Assembly: GCA_000226015.1 (NCBI GenBank)
Contig: JH153480.1
Coordinates: 7,051-66,128, forward strand
Direction of reading: 5' to 3'
From: Mnemiopsis leidyi
Taxonomy: Eukaryota > Ctenophora > Tentaculata > Lobata > Bolinopsidae
DNA: 59,078 nucleotides
The notes under the pieces were generated by a model. It did no database searches and was not told the DNA's origin. It worked only from the letters and a program-made list of their open reading frames with translations. Of this stretch, positions 46,962 to 59,078 are shown piece by piece. How positions within the stretch are numbered: position 1 is the stretch's first letter; each line of letters opens with the position of its first letter. The translations under genes were made by a program, and so were the position numbers.

Positions 46962-49115
46962 ATGATACCCCAGAATTGCATTCCTATAATTTATAAAACA
47001 GGTTCTATTTTAGCGACAGTAGCTTTTATTCCAGAGACACCAGAGTCGACGTCTTTGTCCAACATTGCTGTAACTGGTTGTCTTCTTTTCATCGTCCTTA
47101 CAGTCTACTGCTACGCTCTCCTGCAGATAACGCCTTCCAATGAAACTTCCGCTGCTAATTTTGACAGTTGAGTAATGCCAATCGCTGGACTAATGTCGTA
47201 TGACCTTAAGTTAAAAGGGATGAGATAAAAAGACTCAAGTCCTTAGATTATTTCTTATGAGAAACAGGGGATGCAGAGACTACTAGATCGTTTTTCTAAC
47301 TAGACTCCATGTATTGGACTTTACACACAGTCGAATAATACGCTTATTCCTTCAGGTAATCCAGTCTTCACTCCACAGCTCACACTCATCTTGTCTCAAC
47401 AAAGATCAGGATCTAGCTGGCTCGGCTCCATATTTGACTCAGATCCCAGTATTTTCTACTTGTTCGAACCCTTGCACTCCAAGATCTATCAGTCCTCATC
47501 TCTACTTCTCTCTACTGTAGAAGCTCAGGTAGGCATTTTACTTTGTGTTTATGTAAATCAAGAGACTTGCATCTGAACAAATTGATATAGGTGCAGAGTT
47601 GAGCCCGTACGGAACCTAGTAAATTTAGTTCCTTGTTTAACTACTTTGAGCTTAGCCTGGCGAGGTGATGGTACTGTGGTCTTTGTTTGTTTTAACGATA
47701 ACCTAATGATCTGTAAATTGTGATCCTTAATTTAAATAAACCTAGCATTTGTTAGATTACAACTATAATTGATAAGTTTTAGCTAACATTATGCTACCGC
47801 TCAGATTGAGATACTTCACAATATCTGTACGTGTAATTTTGGGAGTGACGTTCCATCATACGGAGTTCTAGAGCAAAGCAGGGTTGGGAAACAAGCTTCA
47901 ACTCTACTCTATAACATCGATTCAGGTTTTAACTGCATCAATGTCGTGTGAACTCATCGCTTCTTGATGCTTCAAATGTCATTATCTAATTTTCCTAGAC
48001 TCATGATCATTGCCCTTCATTCTCTGCAATGAACATAATACCTCAGATTATCTCCGAGAACAGTGCATGTCGGCTAGAGTCAGAGTAGCCAAGGTGGTGA
48101 AGATAACGGATATCTCCACGTTAGAGAAGTTCCTCTCCACTTACACCGAGTGCCAGCTAGATGTTGTTCATCTTGTTCGAGATCCTAGAGGCTCCATCAG
48201 CTCCAGAATGGCGAGTTTTGTGTATATCTAGACTATTTGGGCAATTATGGCAAAATAGGGAATTAAAAGTTAAGAGCTTTTCCTGACAGCCCGTCGCAAA
48301 ATATTAGAGTTATTTTAGCTTTCAGTTGAATTATTGTGAAAATGACAGAGAATAATATCGATAGTTAAAAAACTTAAAGAGAAAAATATCGATAGTTAAA
48401 AAACTTAAAAAGCTAATGTTGTGTATAACCACTTCAGGGCACGTTTAAGAGGTTTTTTCCTGGAGAGGTTACCAGAACGAACTTTACTGTGGACGAAGTG
48501 AAGACAGCAGCTGGGATTCTCTGTGAAGATAGAGCTAGACTTGTTAGCGGTTTGAAGAATTTTCACGGGGCCAGAAAACTGCTAACCGTCAGATATGAAG
48601 ATGTGAGTCTTCTTGAGATTAACTCTGTTCAGGTAACAGGTTGCATCAATGGAAATAATATCAATTGCTGACCTTTAATGATTTGTTTTTTATAGGGGTC
48701 TATTTTATCACATCGTTATTTTCAGATTGCGGAAGATCCCGTTTCCTCGATCAAAGAGATTTTCTACAAACTTGACATTTATTTCACCGTTAATGTGTAC
48801 AACTACATTCTACAATCTTCCAAAGTAAATTTATCTTTTAAATTTAAATTTTAAAATTTTGGCAAAATTGAATATGCGTAGACCAATTACAGACATTGGT
48901 TTTAATGCTGTCTTTAAGATCCGACATTGAATTCAAGCTTGATCATCCATCAGGCATCTAACTCTGCGTCTGGTGGATACGATACGATAAAAAACTCTCG
49001 GGCAGTCTACAATAAATGGATGCATACCATGGATACCGAACATATTCAAGCAGCCACTGGTCCTTGCATGGAACTGTTAAAATCATTAAACTACAGCTCA
49101 GAGTTGCTTTACTGA
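46962..49115 (+). CDS. Carbohydrate sulfotransferase (CHST1-7 / GlcNAc-Gal 6-O type)
   Basis: Golgi enzyme that moves sulfate from PAPS to the 6-hydroxyl of Gal or GlcNAc in glycans. Seven exons join in frame: 46962-47166, 47356-47528, 47805-47925, 48047-48219, 48438-48602, 48726-48824 and 48954-49115, about 365 residues. Residues 32-56 form a type II signal anchor (core VTGCLLFIVLTVYCYALL). The 5'-phosphosulfate loop is SQQRSGSSWLG at about 82-92, and the 3'-phosphate site is VVHLVRDPRGSISSR at about 206-220. The C-terminus has LLTVRYED, as in the family. The end of exon 4 is uncertain: a GT donor at 48220 or a GC donor at 48211 both keep frame and differ by three residues. The acceptor sugar cannot be predicted. 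The first exon is less certain than the others. Confidence 0.85.
48354..48409. repeat. 31-bp period direct repeat in a sulfotransferase intron
   Basis: Two copies of a segment with ATCGATAGTTAAAAAACTT, just before the exon at 48438. Confidence 0.7.
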
Positions 49116-50275
49116 TAACTTATCACTTCTTGCATAATTTATGTTTTTATGATTTGTATAGATCTTCGCAAGTTAGACGATTATGAGACGTGGTGGACAC
49201 GTGGGGAGCTGTGCATGACGAGTCAAGCAGGTTATTGCTGCAGCCACTCAACCGCTACTCAAAACGACCCGGGCTTTCTTCCGTTTCGATATCTTCGTAT
49301 CGAGGTGTACATTTCGTTTAAATGAATTTCTGACATATCATTATCTCGTTTTGTAATAAAAATAGTTCCTAAAATTTCACACTTGATCAAAATACCTGAA
49401 CTGCGACCTCGTGTAGTTCTGCGATACGAATCTTGTTCTCTGATCTCGCCTGCTTGTTATATTGTCTCCAAGTAAATTGTAGCAGCGGTATTATCATAAC
49501 TATATTATATTGCTGTGTACTTGTTAACAGCGATTATTGCCTCGTTATAGCTACCGGTTACCAGCCCCACTTGCGGGTATATACCCTAGCTACCTGCCTC
49601 GCATCCACTCTCTTTCACAATAACGACTCTTGATTTGTTGTTGCTTCACTCGCAAAATTAGCAACCAGGGAACTTGATCAGTCATTCCCTGCCGTGAAAT
49701 GACGAAATAGGTTTCACCAGTCTCTATCGCCCCCTGTACTTACTATTCCGCGAAAACTTTATTTAATCGTCCGGCCTATTCTGCTCTGATAGTCAACTAG
49801 TTTAATTGAGTTTTGCGGTGAGGCTGTCTGATGGTAGATTAGCTCCGATTTGATATTGGATGTGATTAATCTTACTTCCAGCCATCGCCCGATTACGCAG
49901 TTGCTGGCCAAACAATAGCCATTGTAAATTGTATTTTCGTTTTGCATCATTTTCGTCAAGTTTCAAAATTTAGCGTATTAATTTGTTGATTTCACTTGAG
50001 TTACCTTATCATTTCATTTATGCACACATATTGACGATTCTACTTTGTGTCAGAATATAGAAAACCCTAACTCAAATTCCCGTATCTGTCTTGGTTTGGT
50101 GATATTCCTATAAATTTTAGGCTCATATAAAAGTTACTAGTGTCTAGACTTCAAAATCGTAAGAAAAAACTTCTTATTCATAAAAAAGATTTCAACCGCA
50201 TTTATTCAGTCTAACTGTACTCAATCAGCTGGCAGTAAGACCTCCCCGCAAAGTTCCCTTCCTGGAGATGTGAGA
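49116..50275. other. Intergenic: sulfotransferase to the last gene
   Basis: No gene seen. The segment just before 50276 stays open in frame and has possible acceptors (TTATTCAG ending near 50208), so the first exon listed for the next gene could extend upstream or be internal. Confidence 0.4.
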
Positions 50276-53200
50276 ATGACAACCCTGACTGAGATTTCTA
50301 TGAAGGAGAGTACAGCTCCTTCTTCGCATAGGGGTCCAAAACCTGTAACTCTGCAGCCTGTAGATGAAGCGGATAAACCACCTAGACATGTTTACAGGAT
50401 CAAGAGATCAGACTATGCTAAGTTACCTCCAATACAAGTTCAACCTAAAGGTTTGCTTTGTATTAAAGATAGTGATTATTTTTGTTTATTTTGTCATTTG
50501 TGAGAAAACAGTTTAATTTTGCAGTTTTGATTCAAACTCCATAAATCCAAAACTCTCAAAATTAGAATTTGACTGAAATAACTAAAAGATTTTTATTTTA
50601 CAGGTGACAGAAGTATCTGTAGTAGAGTGGATGACGATATCTTTCTGGATGAGCACATGCTGGACATTGAGAGGTAGGAAGGATTAGGTCCTTTTCAGAG
50701 TACTTACGAACTCAGTATTACACATTTGTAGGTTTGAGGATGGAAAGGATTCTGACTACTTGATACTTAAATATCGTACTCTACCTATCAACTCCTCCCT
50801 AAGGTATATAAAAGATCTGCTGCCTGATCTGCCCTCCCATCCAGCAGCTCTGAGAGCTACAATCCGGTCTCCTACCGTGATAAGTGAGGCAGATCTCAGT
50901 CTGTGGAGGGACGGGAGAGGCAGTAAGCGTGGCCAGGTAGCTGCTCTTGGAAAGGTTGGTTTCACTGACGTAATAATTTGACCGGAGTGGATTCCTCATT
51001 TGATTTTTTCGACTGGCTTTTACCGCACAGTATCTCCCTAAATGTATCTAACCTTTAAGTTTTGCAGAAGAGATCCCAGCTGCCAATCAGCTGCCTCTAC
51101 AAACTAGGGCAGGCGCTTCTCAACGAACAGCAAGTAAACCTAAACAGAGATTTGCTGGAGAAAGAAGTAATTTTCACATTCGTCCCAATACTATTAATAC
51201 TACACCATAGTGTATTTCTTGTTAAATAAGTGAATATTACATGGACTAATTAAGCAAAAAACGTCACTCTTTGATCAAGTTTTTGGAAGAAGTTTTGTTT
51301 GCAGGTGCAAATAAAACGTATCCTAGAACAACACCGGCCCATCTTGTTGAGAAGCCTAAGAGACTGGCGAGTTCTAGGAAAGAACGCCCGAGTACGCGGT
51401 ATTCTAGAAGTGGAGGGAGTGGGGAGAGGAGCAGAGACTCCGGGGGGTTCTTTCCTTGGCAGGTAACTTAAAACCTTCCTACTGCCAACACAATTTTTGC
51501 TATGCCTGCCTACTTTTCTGTTTTTCTTTTGCCAATTTTGGCGGTTGTTGCGTCTGTTTTAAATGAATTTGGTGTAAAAACATCTCCTAAAAAAGTGAAA
51601 TGTTGAAATCAAGAAAACGAGCATAATAGGAACCTCTAAGATTAAGAATACATTTTTTATAAACTTCTAATCACACCATGACATTAACTAAGATATTTCT
51701 TTTATTTGCCAGTATCATTAGTTGTGACTGTGCTGTTAATCTGTTTCCATAAAGCTATACTTGACACTTTTTGTGTAAATTTGTGATGTTTCATAAAGTT
51801 CGGCATGCTCTTTCCACTTAACCACGGTCTAGTAGTACATCCGTGACCAGGTGCAGCACAGCCAGAGACAGTGCTCTCGGAGACAGCGGGTTTGGTCATT
51901 GGGAGGGGTCTAACGAGCAAGACACGGACTATCTGCCCTCACAGCGCACTTTGGTGACTGGCGATCAGGAGAGGACAACTGCCCTTCACAGTTTGTCGGA
52001 GAAAGAGCTGAAGGAAAGCAGTGAGGATAGCCCGGGTAAATTTTTGGTAAATTGCTGACCGACGTTTAATATCTTCAACTTTATTATCAGTGCCGTATTA
52101 TATTCTTTGGTGATAAATATCCGTCCCTCACAGAGACGGAAAGTACAGAGACGTCCACCATGCAAACAGAATCTGACGGTTACGCTGACAATGAGGACGA
52201 CGATGACTCCAGCAGCGAGAAAGAGATGACTCATCTCCCGGTACGATCTTGTTTTGTTTTGTTTGGTCGGCAGCTTGATAACAGCCTGATATGTATCCCG
52301 CATTTGGCATTATAGTCGATCTCTTACTATATTTCTATACTTAGAGCCTTCATTAATTTCATTTAATAAACGACTCTTTCCGAATCATAAAACCGTCGTC
52401 TTTCTTTAGTTCACCTTCCCTACGAAGGCGTTGACCTCCTCTTCTCCAACTACAATGTCTACAACACCACACCAACCCACCCCTGCTTCTCTACCCGAAA
52501 CCAAACAGAAGTCTGTCCACATTCCCTCACCTGAACCGGACTCCGACCTGACTCCTACTCCGCAGTTGAAAAGTCGCCAAAGTGCCCAGTCCGCTGTTCC
52601 GGCTATATCCACAGTCGAGGAAGACCACCCTAGCCAGGGACTGGAAACGGCTCTTTCTGGAAAGGTTTCATCAGCATGGCTCCGTCCAAGCATCGCATGC
52701 TGCTCCCCCGTGTTTGCGAGTAGAAAAGAGATTAGATGCATGTATGTGTACATTCAGCCCTCTAATATTGAACCTAGCTCTTGCATCCAGCATTTTAAAA
52801 GTTATGTGACATGATTCTATCAATAATGAATAGCACTGGTTTGGTGTAAGATGCATGATCTTATGTTGATTTTTCAGTAATGGATCGTGAATTACTGAAC
52901 TAGCTTTGTATAAGAGCTAGTTTACGGTAACCCTCTCAATCTTTTTTGTCTACAAGCACAGCAAGCATCAGCTCTAAGCTATCGTTTTAAATTTCCAACT
53001 CTTGGCGAGTCTTGAAAAGTTGAACAGTTTCTGAACAGTGTGTAAAGCAAGCCAGTAGCCATATCTTGCGATGATGTGAAACTGTTGATCAGCCAGCATG
53101 AATTCAAAATATTGGATCAAATGTTCTGCACTTGCAGCTTTCCAAATGCCAGAATGAAGGTTTATATCATAAAACCTTCATCGCATTCTAGACCAGTCGA

Positions 53201-56200
53201 ACAGAATTGAGCGTGAATGCCCCGAGCGAGGATATTCTGGGGATTAACGCCATGCTGGAGGATACTGACGAAGATAGAGATGGTAAGGGAAAATCTGGGG
53301 ATGGAGATAGTGATGCTGAACCGGAAACTAGGTGGTCTTCGGAGGTACTGAACATGAACATTCTTTCAATGTGATATTATCTCATTACAATGCCTACCAT
53401 TTGATTTGGAAACATCTTAACCCAATCTTGATCTTGGACGTAAAAACACGTCTAATAATTGAAATAAATCTTTTTTTCGATCTTAGGTTTTTCCAAAAAG
53501 CTGACTTATTGGACTAAATTTTACCGAAAATAAAAAATGTCTTTCCCTCAAGATTTTTCCGTCTTGAAATTTTTGTAATTTACGTAGTTAGTGCTACACT
53601 CATAGGGAATAGCTATGTATTTAACTTTTTGTCAGGCGTCATTATCTACTACAGAAGACGATGACTACGTTGATTCGCCCCCTCCCGTCTGTGAGTAAGA
53701 TATTCGTATCTCTTTTTATTCGTCTTTCTTTTTATTCGTATCTCTGTTTATTCGTATCTCTTTCAATCGTATCTCTTATATACAAGTATATGTGCATAGA
53801 TTACTGCTGAAGAAGTAGAGCATCGAGAGAATAACCTACAAGTACAATATCATTCCTGTTCAAAATTTGAAAAAGAAATTGAATACTCATAGTCATATAT
53901 TCCCTATTTCCAATTTTAGATGTCTACAAACCGAAACCGAAGACCCCGACGCCCACTCCGACGCCAAGTCCAGAACCCCCTGCAGTTCCACTAAAAGTTC
54001 CCACCCCTACACCACCTCCACCACCTGAACCAACTCCGCCTCCCCCAGGTTTGAAGAAATTTTAGAGTCTTCCCATTTTGTCCTTCAGCTTCTTTCAAGC
54101 ATTTTACTTCATAATCTGTTGAAATCATAGATTCTGAAATTATATATCTTATTCGCTTGATGTCGATGTTGGCTGAGGGTTGGGGTAGAAATCAACAAGC
54201 TGACAGGTCGTTTCCAGTTAAAAAGATCCTCCCGAAACCCCCCACTGCAAGGGTAACAGTGAAGCGTATAGCTGAAGAGGACCTAATCCGGGTCAAGATG
54301 ACCGAGGCCGCTGCGAGGTACTTTATTGACATGATCTTATCGGGGTCCCGTCTGGGCTTGTCCATCAATCTAGCTCTACTAGATTTTTTTTTCTCTTTTA
54401 TAAAGCTACACTATTCAATTTCGAGGCCACACTGTAAATGTCTCTAGATCGATGGACAAGTTACTGACCGGTGATCCCTCTTATTGACTGTTAAATGTGA
54501 ACTTGTTTTTGTATTTTAGTTCAAAGAATGAAGCTGGCCCCGCCTCCCCGTACGAATCAGCTAACGTTCATGGAGGAGGACATTCTGAAGCAGATGAAAG
54601 AAGATGCCATCTTGGAGCGCGAGCGGTAAAGCTAGCTCAATGTGCCGGGCTAAATCCCGGCAGCCCCGGCCCGTCCTTACACCCAGTCTTTTGCAGTTAT
54701 AATATAGCTTTCTATCTTTGAAATATCAAGCTGCCTTTACTTAGCTGCCTATGTAGAAGATTAAAGCTGCCTATCTTTAAATTATCAAGCTGCCTGGTAT
54801 GTTAAAACATATCTAGACGTTTAATGTTGAGTTTATAAAGCTGTCCATGTTAGGCGATGCTAAAAATAGAGTCGAAAGCTAGACGTTTGCCTAGTACGCG
54901 GCATTATGTGTTTCGCACAACGTGTTTTTTGTCCCTTTTCAGAAATGACCTGGCATCATTTTTTATCGCTAAAAAATTTGGCTTTAAGTGGCTATGCGGT
55001 ATGCGATTCCCTTTTAAGCTGAAAGCACAAGCTGGTTACATTTGAAGCAGACTGACGCTCTTTGTCACAGAACACGCGTTATGCCTTGTTTTTTAATTTA
55101 GGCGAACTTTCCAGAAGTACAGACTCAGGAACATAGTACAGACCGGTGTCTGATCGTCACACTTTCGCGAGTTAAAGTATCGGTGCAGAAGTAACAAGCA
55201 CTTATTTACATTCTCCTGATACTCAATGATCACGTGATTGTCAGCTGACTCTGTCCTCTTTGTCTCAATAGTTGTTCATTGGTGCAGCTGCGGCCGCCTC
55301 ATTATCGATTAGGAAAATAGTGGCCATAAATCATGTAAGCAGCGCACGGCAAGCCGACAGAGATAAGTAAATTCTCCTCGTCTTTCTTTAACTGATTGTG
55401 AATTAGTCTATTGTATAGTGGTACTATCATTGTAGCCGCTTGTCAAGTTAAGTTACTGTAGCAAATCAAAACTTTTCCACTCCGCTATTGTAATATCACG
55501 GTCGGTTTTTTAAGGGAGTGTTTTTTGCGCTACCGTTTCCTGCCGTTCCTCGCTCAAAATTGTACTTTATTATAGTGGTAAGTTGGAAGCGTTAGACTTA
55601 TTAAATTTCAACGCTGCAAACAATAGATCGTTACTTGACATTGATTAGCTATCACTTTACCGGACTAAATATAATATTAAATTCCCTCGTGATGACCATT
55701 AATTAAACAATTTAGATAAAAAAGATAGCGTCAGCACTAGAAATAACTTAATCCGGCTTCAGTAGTATGTTAACAGTTTAAATAGCGTAAGCAACAATGA
55801 AAAATGTGTTACTTGAGTGAAGAATCTACAAAGATAGCTGGTTATAAAGCATGCAGCTTCTCGTTACGCTCAGTATTCGTGAGGATATATTTTAATCTTC
55901 ACGGCTTCGTCCATTTCCCACGACATTTGCTGGAATTTCTCAACTTTTTTGCAAGTTAGGTTGGGTCGGTAAGGATGGCTTTGTCCACTGCTATCGAGGA
56001 GGATCTCGACCCGAGGGTCCGTCTTTCGATAGGTTTACCCTTCCTAGTCCAAAGGATAACTAATAGATTCAAGCAGCAGTGAGTCGCGGAGACTAAGAAG
56101 ATGTAAAACCTTACTGTCGACAGTATTGTTGATACTTATTCATTACGCAATATCTTAACTCAGCTAATGCTGCTTTTTCTATTTTTACATCAACCCTTCT

Positions 56201-58710
56201 TCTTCTCTTCTCTGCATTTTCTATCTCCATCTTTTTATGATTCTTCCTATTTATCTTCTCCTAATTCCTTTTCTTCTATTTTATCGCGTAAAAATTACAA
56301 TCTTGAATGCATATCTTCTTCATCTCAGCAATATTGATCATAGCACGAGCAAACTTTTCATATTTCAAAAGTTTTTATATGTTTACTGTCCTTGTGAGAA
56401 AATTTGAATCTGAACCATCCTTAGCTATTCCTGCATGAATTATTTACGAGGTTATGCAACGTCTTCGGAATCTCTCCGTTGATATAGCAAAGTTATCGCA
56501 TACTATAAACTATTCCATTTCTATTACAAACGTTTTTAAAAGAAAATTATGAATATGATATATAAGCACGTGTTGCAATTTTAAAGCGCTGCAAATCTTG
56601 CTACATTATTAAAATATTTAATGATAATCATCACGATATTCAACATTCGTATGCATTCGTTGCAGTTGTCGTTATATTTCATTTGAACCTGTCCAGCCGG
56701 CTTGCTGTCATTGAAGACGTGATTTTACACCAAGCAAGTCCGTCATCACGAAAATCGTACAAGAAAACCAACGTTCGGTGCTGTGCGTCTCATTTTGTTC
56801 TATTTGATCACTGCCTCTACATATGCCGACAAGAAAATCTAACGCTGCAGCATAGCACATAAAGTTCAATCATATCTTCAATGTAACGTTTATTCTAATT
56901 ATTTTTCTTTTTGCAGAGCCAAGCAGCGAGCTCTTGAAAAGGCGAGGGAAGCAGAAATGGAGGCGGAAATGGAAGCTTACATGAACGAAGAGTTTTCCGG
57001 GGACGAAAATCTGAACGAGATATTGAGGAGGTTTACGATTGTTGACAAGGGAAGACTCAACTATCTGAATAAGATATTCCATGATTTTCAGACAGACACA
57101 CAGAACTCCTACTTGTCACACCAGGTTTTTTGTCATTTTAGATCTCCTAAGTTGCTTATTTATCAAACCACTGTTTTGTCATTTTCAGATCTCTTAAGTA
57201 GCTCAGTTGATGGTTTATACATTTGTATGAAATTTATGCATGTGGATCAGTTAAAGAGCGCTTACCTGTGGTTATGTTTTAAATTTCCTTTCTCAGGAGA
57301 TGAAAAAAGCGTTGACCCAAATCAAGTCGTGCACTAAAATAACGCGGAATCAGTTGAAGTTCATCGAAACACTTCTGGGTCTCAACAAGGAAAGAATATC
57401 GTTCCACACATTTGCTGTAATGGCCACCCTGATTGATCACATGTCACATAAGGAGTAAGTACAGATGAAGAGATCTACATCGTTTAAAGATTCGACTTTA
57501 AACTTCTATTAATCTTAGTTTGAAATTCTCGCAACATTTCGGCATAAGCTCACAAGGGTAATTCAAAATTTTATCTCAGATGCAAATGAATTCGTAAAAA
57601 AAATGTTTACTATATTCAGTAAGCAGTGATCGTGAGCATCGATCATGATGAATTTTGCATATTTCCGCTCTACTTTTGATTTCCAAAGTGCAATAAATTC
57701 TTGCACTAATTTGAATTCGTGACCAATAAGCCTATCAACACTTCTCATTTTTATCAAGGATGTTCAGATCTCCTCCACTTAAACCTTTAAGTACGATAAT
57801 CCTGATAGGTTAAATTTGCAACATTTCAGCCCTGCCACACTTGCCATGTTCGACAGTATAGACCTGACCCGGCTTCAGCATGATCTACCCAGATTAAAGG
57901 TAACTGTTCAGTTTCACCATTGACAAGACGCTGCATGCCTTATGAGTTATGCAGTTCACTCCCACCCCCCCCCTCTTCCATCATTATTATCCTCCACTTT
58001 TTACTTGTCTAATCCAATGCTTCCTGACTTTTTATTGCCTTTATTTCAGATCCACTTTTATTCGACCAACTTTTTCAGAATAAAGATTTTTCTGCTTTGT
58101 AATAAGCAAATTTAAAGCTTACTTTCAAATCTTTAGAGATTATTCCATTGCGTAAGTGAGAGAGACGAATTTGGATGGCCCAAGTTAACCACCAAAGCAA
58201 TGGATATCGAACTCCGAGCCGCTTGTGTTCCAGAAACAACACGAACCACTATCATCAAAGAACTTGACCCGCAAAATGTTGGAGAGGTAAGTTAAATTTA
58301 ATATTTTATTCTTTAATTTACAATCTTACTCGTGCGTTCTCATTCTAGACCTAATCAATTAATTAATTGTAATGTTGAGAATAAGCTGTAAGCTGGTGGA
58401 TGGAATATTGTCAAGGATATATGTTTCACCAAAATTGTCATAGTTTATCAATCATTACTATCCTTTTTAGCTGTTATCGCAGAATTAATTTAATTAAATT
58501 CCATTGTGGACGCTGTTATCTATCGCCAGTGTTCTTTGACATTATTATTATTGTTCATCCATGCAACTGTAACCATATCATATATACCATGCATATATAC
58601 CATCGTAAATCCCGTCTTTATTTCAGATAACGATATTCGACTTTATTCTGTTTACTCCATTTTGGATTTACTTGCATGACGGGATTGTCGACAACCCCTT
58701 CCGGGAAATC
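50276..58710 (+). CDS. Unidentified large protein with Pro-rich linker and EF-hand-like C-terminal region (3'-partial)
   Basis: Eighteen exons join in frame for 826 residues: 50276-50450, 50604-50673, 50732-50954, 51068-51166, 51305-51462, 51851-52035, 52134-52240, 52410-52664, 53192-53344, 53636-53690, 53920-54048, 54218-54317, 54527-54625, 56917-57124, 57297-57454, 57830-57899, 58137-58286 and 58627-58710. The N-terminal third is moderately conserved-looking (SDYLILKYRTLPINSSLR, LRSLRDWRVLG). The middle is acidic and Ser/Thr-rich, ending in a proline-rich stretch at about residues 494-537. A charged helix follows (RAKQRALEKAREAEMEAEME). The last 200 residues look like a degenerate EF-hand array (FIETLLGLNKERISFHTFAVM; IIKELDPQNVGEITIFDFIL; YLHDGIVDNPF). 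I do not recognise the family with confidence; a cilia- or axoneme-associated protein is a guess from style only. The start is uncertain and the gene continues beyond the window. Confidence 0.75.
53695..53783. repeat. Short degenerate tandem repeat (TTATTCGTATCTCTT-like)
   Basis: Four or five pyrimidine-rich units of about 15-20 bases directly after the donor of the 53636-53690 exon. Confidence 0.65.
54626..56916. other. Longest intron of the last gene
   Basis: About 2.3 kb without recognisable exon, repeat or RNA gene. It could hide an unrecognised small exon, but the flanking exons already agree in phase. Confidence 0.5.
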
Positions 58711-59078
58711 GTAAGTTGCTAGATAATTCTTTAAATGTAAGTTGCTAGATAATTCGTTAAATGTAAGTTGCTAGATAATTCTTTAAATGTAAGTTGCTAG
58801 ATAATTCTTTAAATGTAAGTTGCTAGATAATTCTTTAAATGTAAGTTGCTAGATAATTCGTTTAAATGTAAGTTGCTAGATAATTCTTTAAATGTAAGTT
58901 GCTAGATAATTCTTTAAATGTAAGTTGCTAGATAATTCTTTAAATGTAAGTTGCTAGATAATTCTTTAAATGTAAGTTGCTAGATAATTCTTTAAATGTA
59001 AGTTGCTAGATAATTCTTTAAATGTAAGTTGCTAGATAATTCTTTAAATGTAAGTTGCTAGATAATTCTTTAAATATA
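58711..59078 (+). repeat. 26-bp minisatellite, 14 units, each carrying a 5' splice-site consensus
   Basis: Units of 26 bases (one of 27) start GTAAGTTGCT and run to the end of the window with very few differences. The first unit begins exactly at the donor of exon 58627-58710, so the array starts at the exon end. The array may continue beyond the window. Confidence 0.95.

Noticed and set aside
1..59078. CRISPR arrays, operons or prokaryotic mobile elements
   Set aside because: The genes are spliced eukaryotic genes; the tandem arrays lack unique spacers.

Overview
The window is nuclear DNA from a ciliated animal. Nearly every gene is split by GT-AG introns, and two products, TTC8/BBS8 and TALPID3/KIAA0586, belong to cilia and basal bodies. 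Base composition is AT-rich outside exons. Diverged tRNA-derived SINEs, a foldback element and minisatellites sit in the non-coding DNA. The gene set fits an invertebrate metazoan; I cannot name the phylum. All recognised genes lie on the + strand. I rebuilt the exon structures by reading splice sites and reading-frame phase by eye, and each multi-exon model below keeps frame across every junction.

Layout: 3' part of TTC8 (1351-4171); two tandem DUF885-family putative metallohydrolase genes (4751-7571 and 9638-12949); an intronless TALPID3 (13432-17367); a sideroflexin cut off by an assembly gap (17912-19419; gap of 800 N at 19890-20689); a tRNA-like sequence inside a perfect 33-bp inverted repeat next to the gap; a CpG-rich, hairpin-rich island (20880-21510); NUDT2 (22563-23018); a long-chain acyl-CoA synthetase with one intron (25128-27284); a 334-bp foldback element (27572-27905); spartin (28801-30351); a second, intron-rich acyl-CoA synthetase (31244 or 33649 to 44929); a carbohydrate 6-O-type sulfotransferase (46962-49115); and the 5' part of a long unidentified gene with an EF-hand-like C-terminal region (50276-58710, continuing past the window).

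The strongest new observation is in the second acyl-CoA synthetase. Exons 40715-40875 and 40926-41086 are tandem duplicates of equal length (161 nt) and equal phase. They encode alternative versions of the fatty-acid gate segment and are separated by a 50-nt intron. Using both or neither gives an immediate stop codon, so they should be mutually exclusive. Vertebrate ACSL1 and ACSL6 are known to switch the same segment by alternative exons. Other items worth checking are a minisatellite at the window's end whose 26-bp unit carries a consensus 5' splice site, beginning exactly at an exon end; the foldback element built from one short motif; the tRNA-like hairpin beside the gap; a SINE family with a conserved central core; and the contrast between intronless or intron-poor and intron-rich genes.

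Functionally the genes are independent eukaryotic transcription units and not an operon. Two ciliary genes and two lipid-linked genes (ACSL, spartin) occur near one another, but the sequence gives no sign that they are co-regulated.
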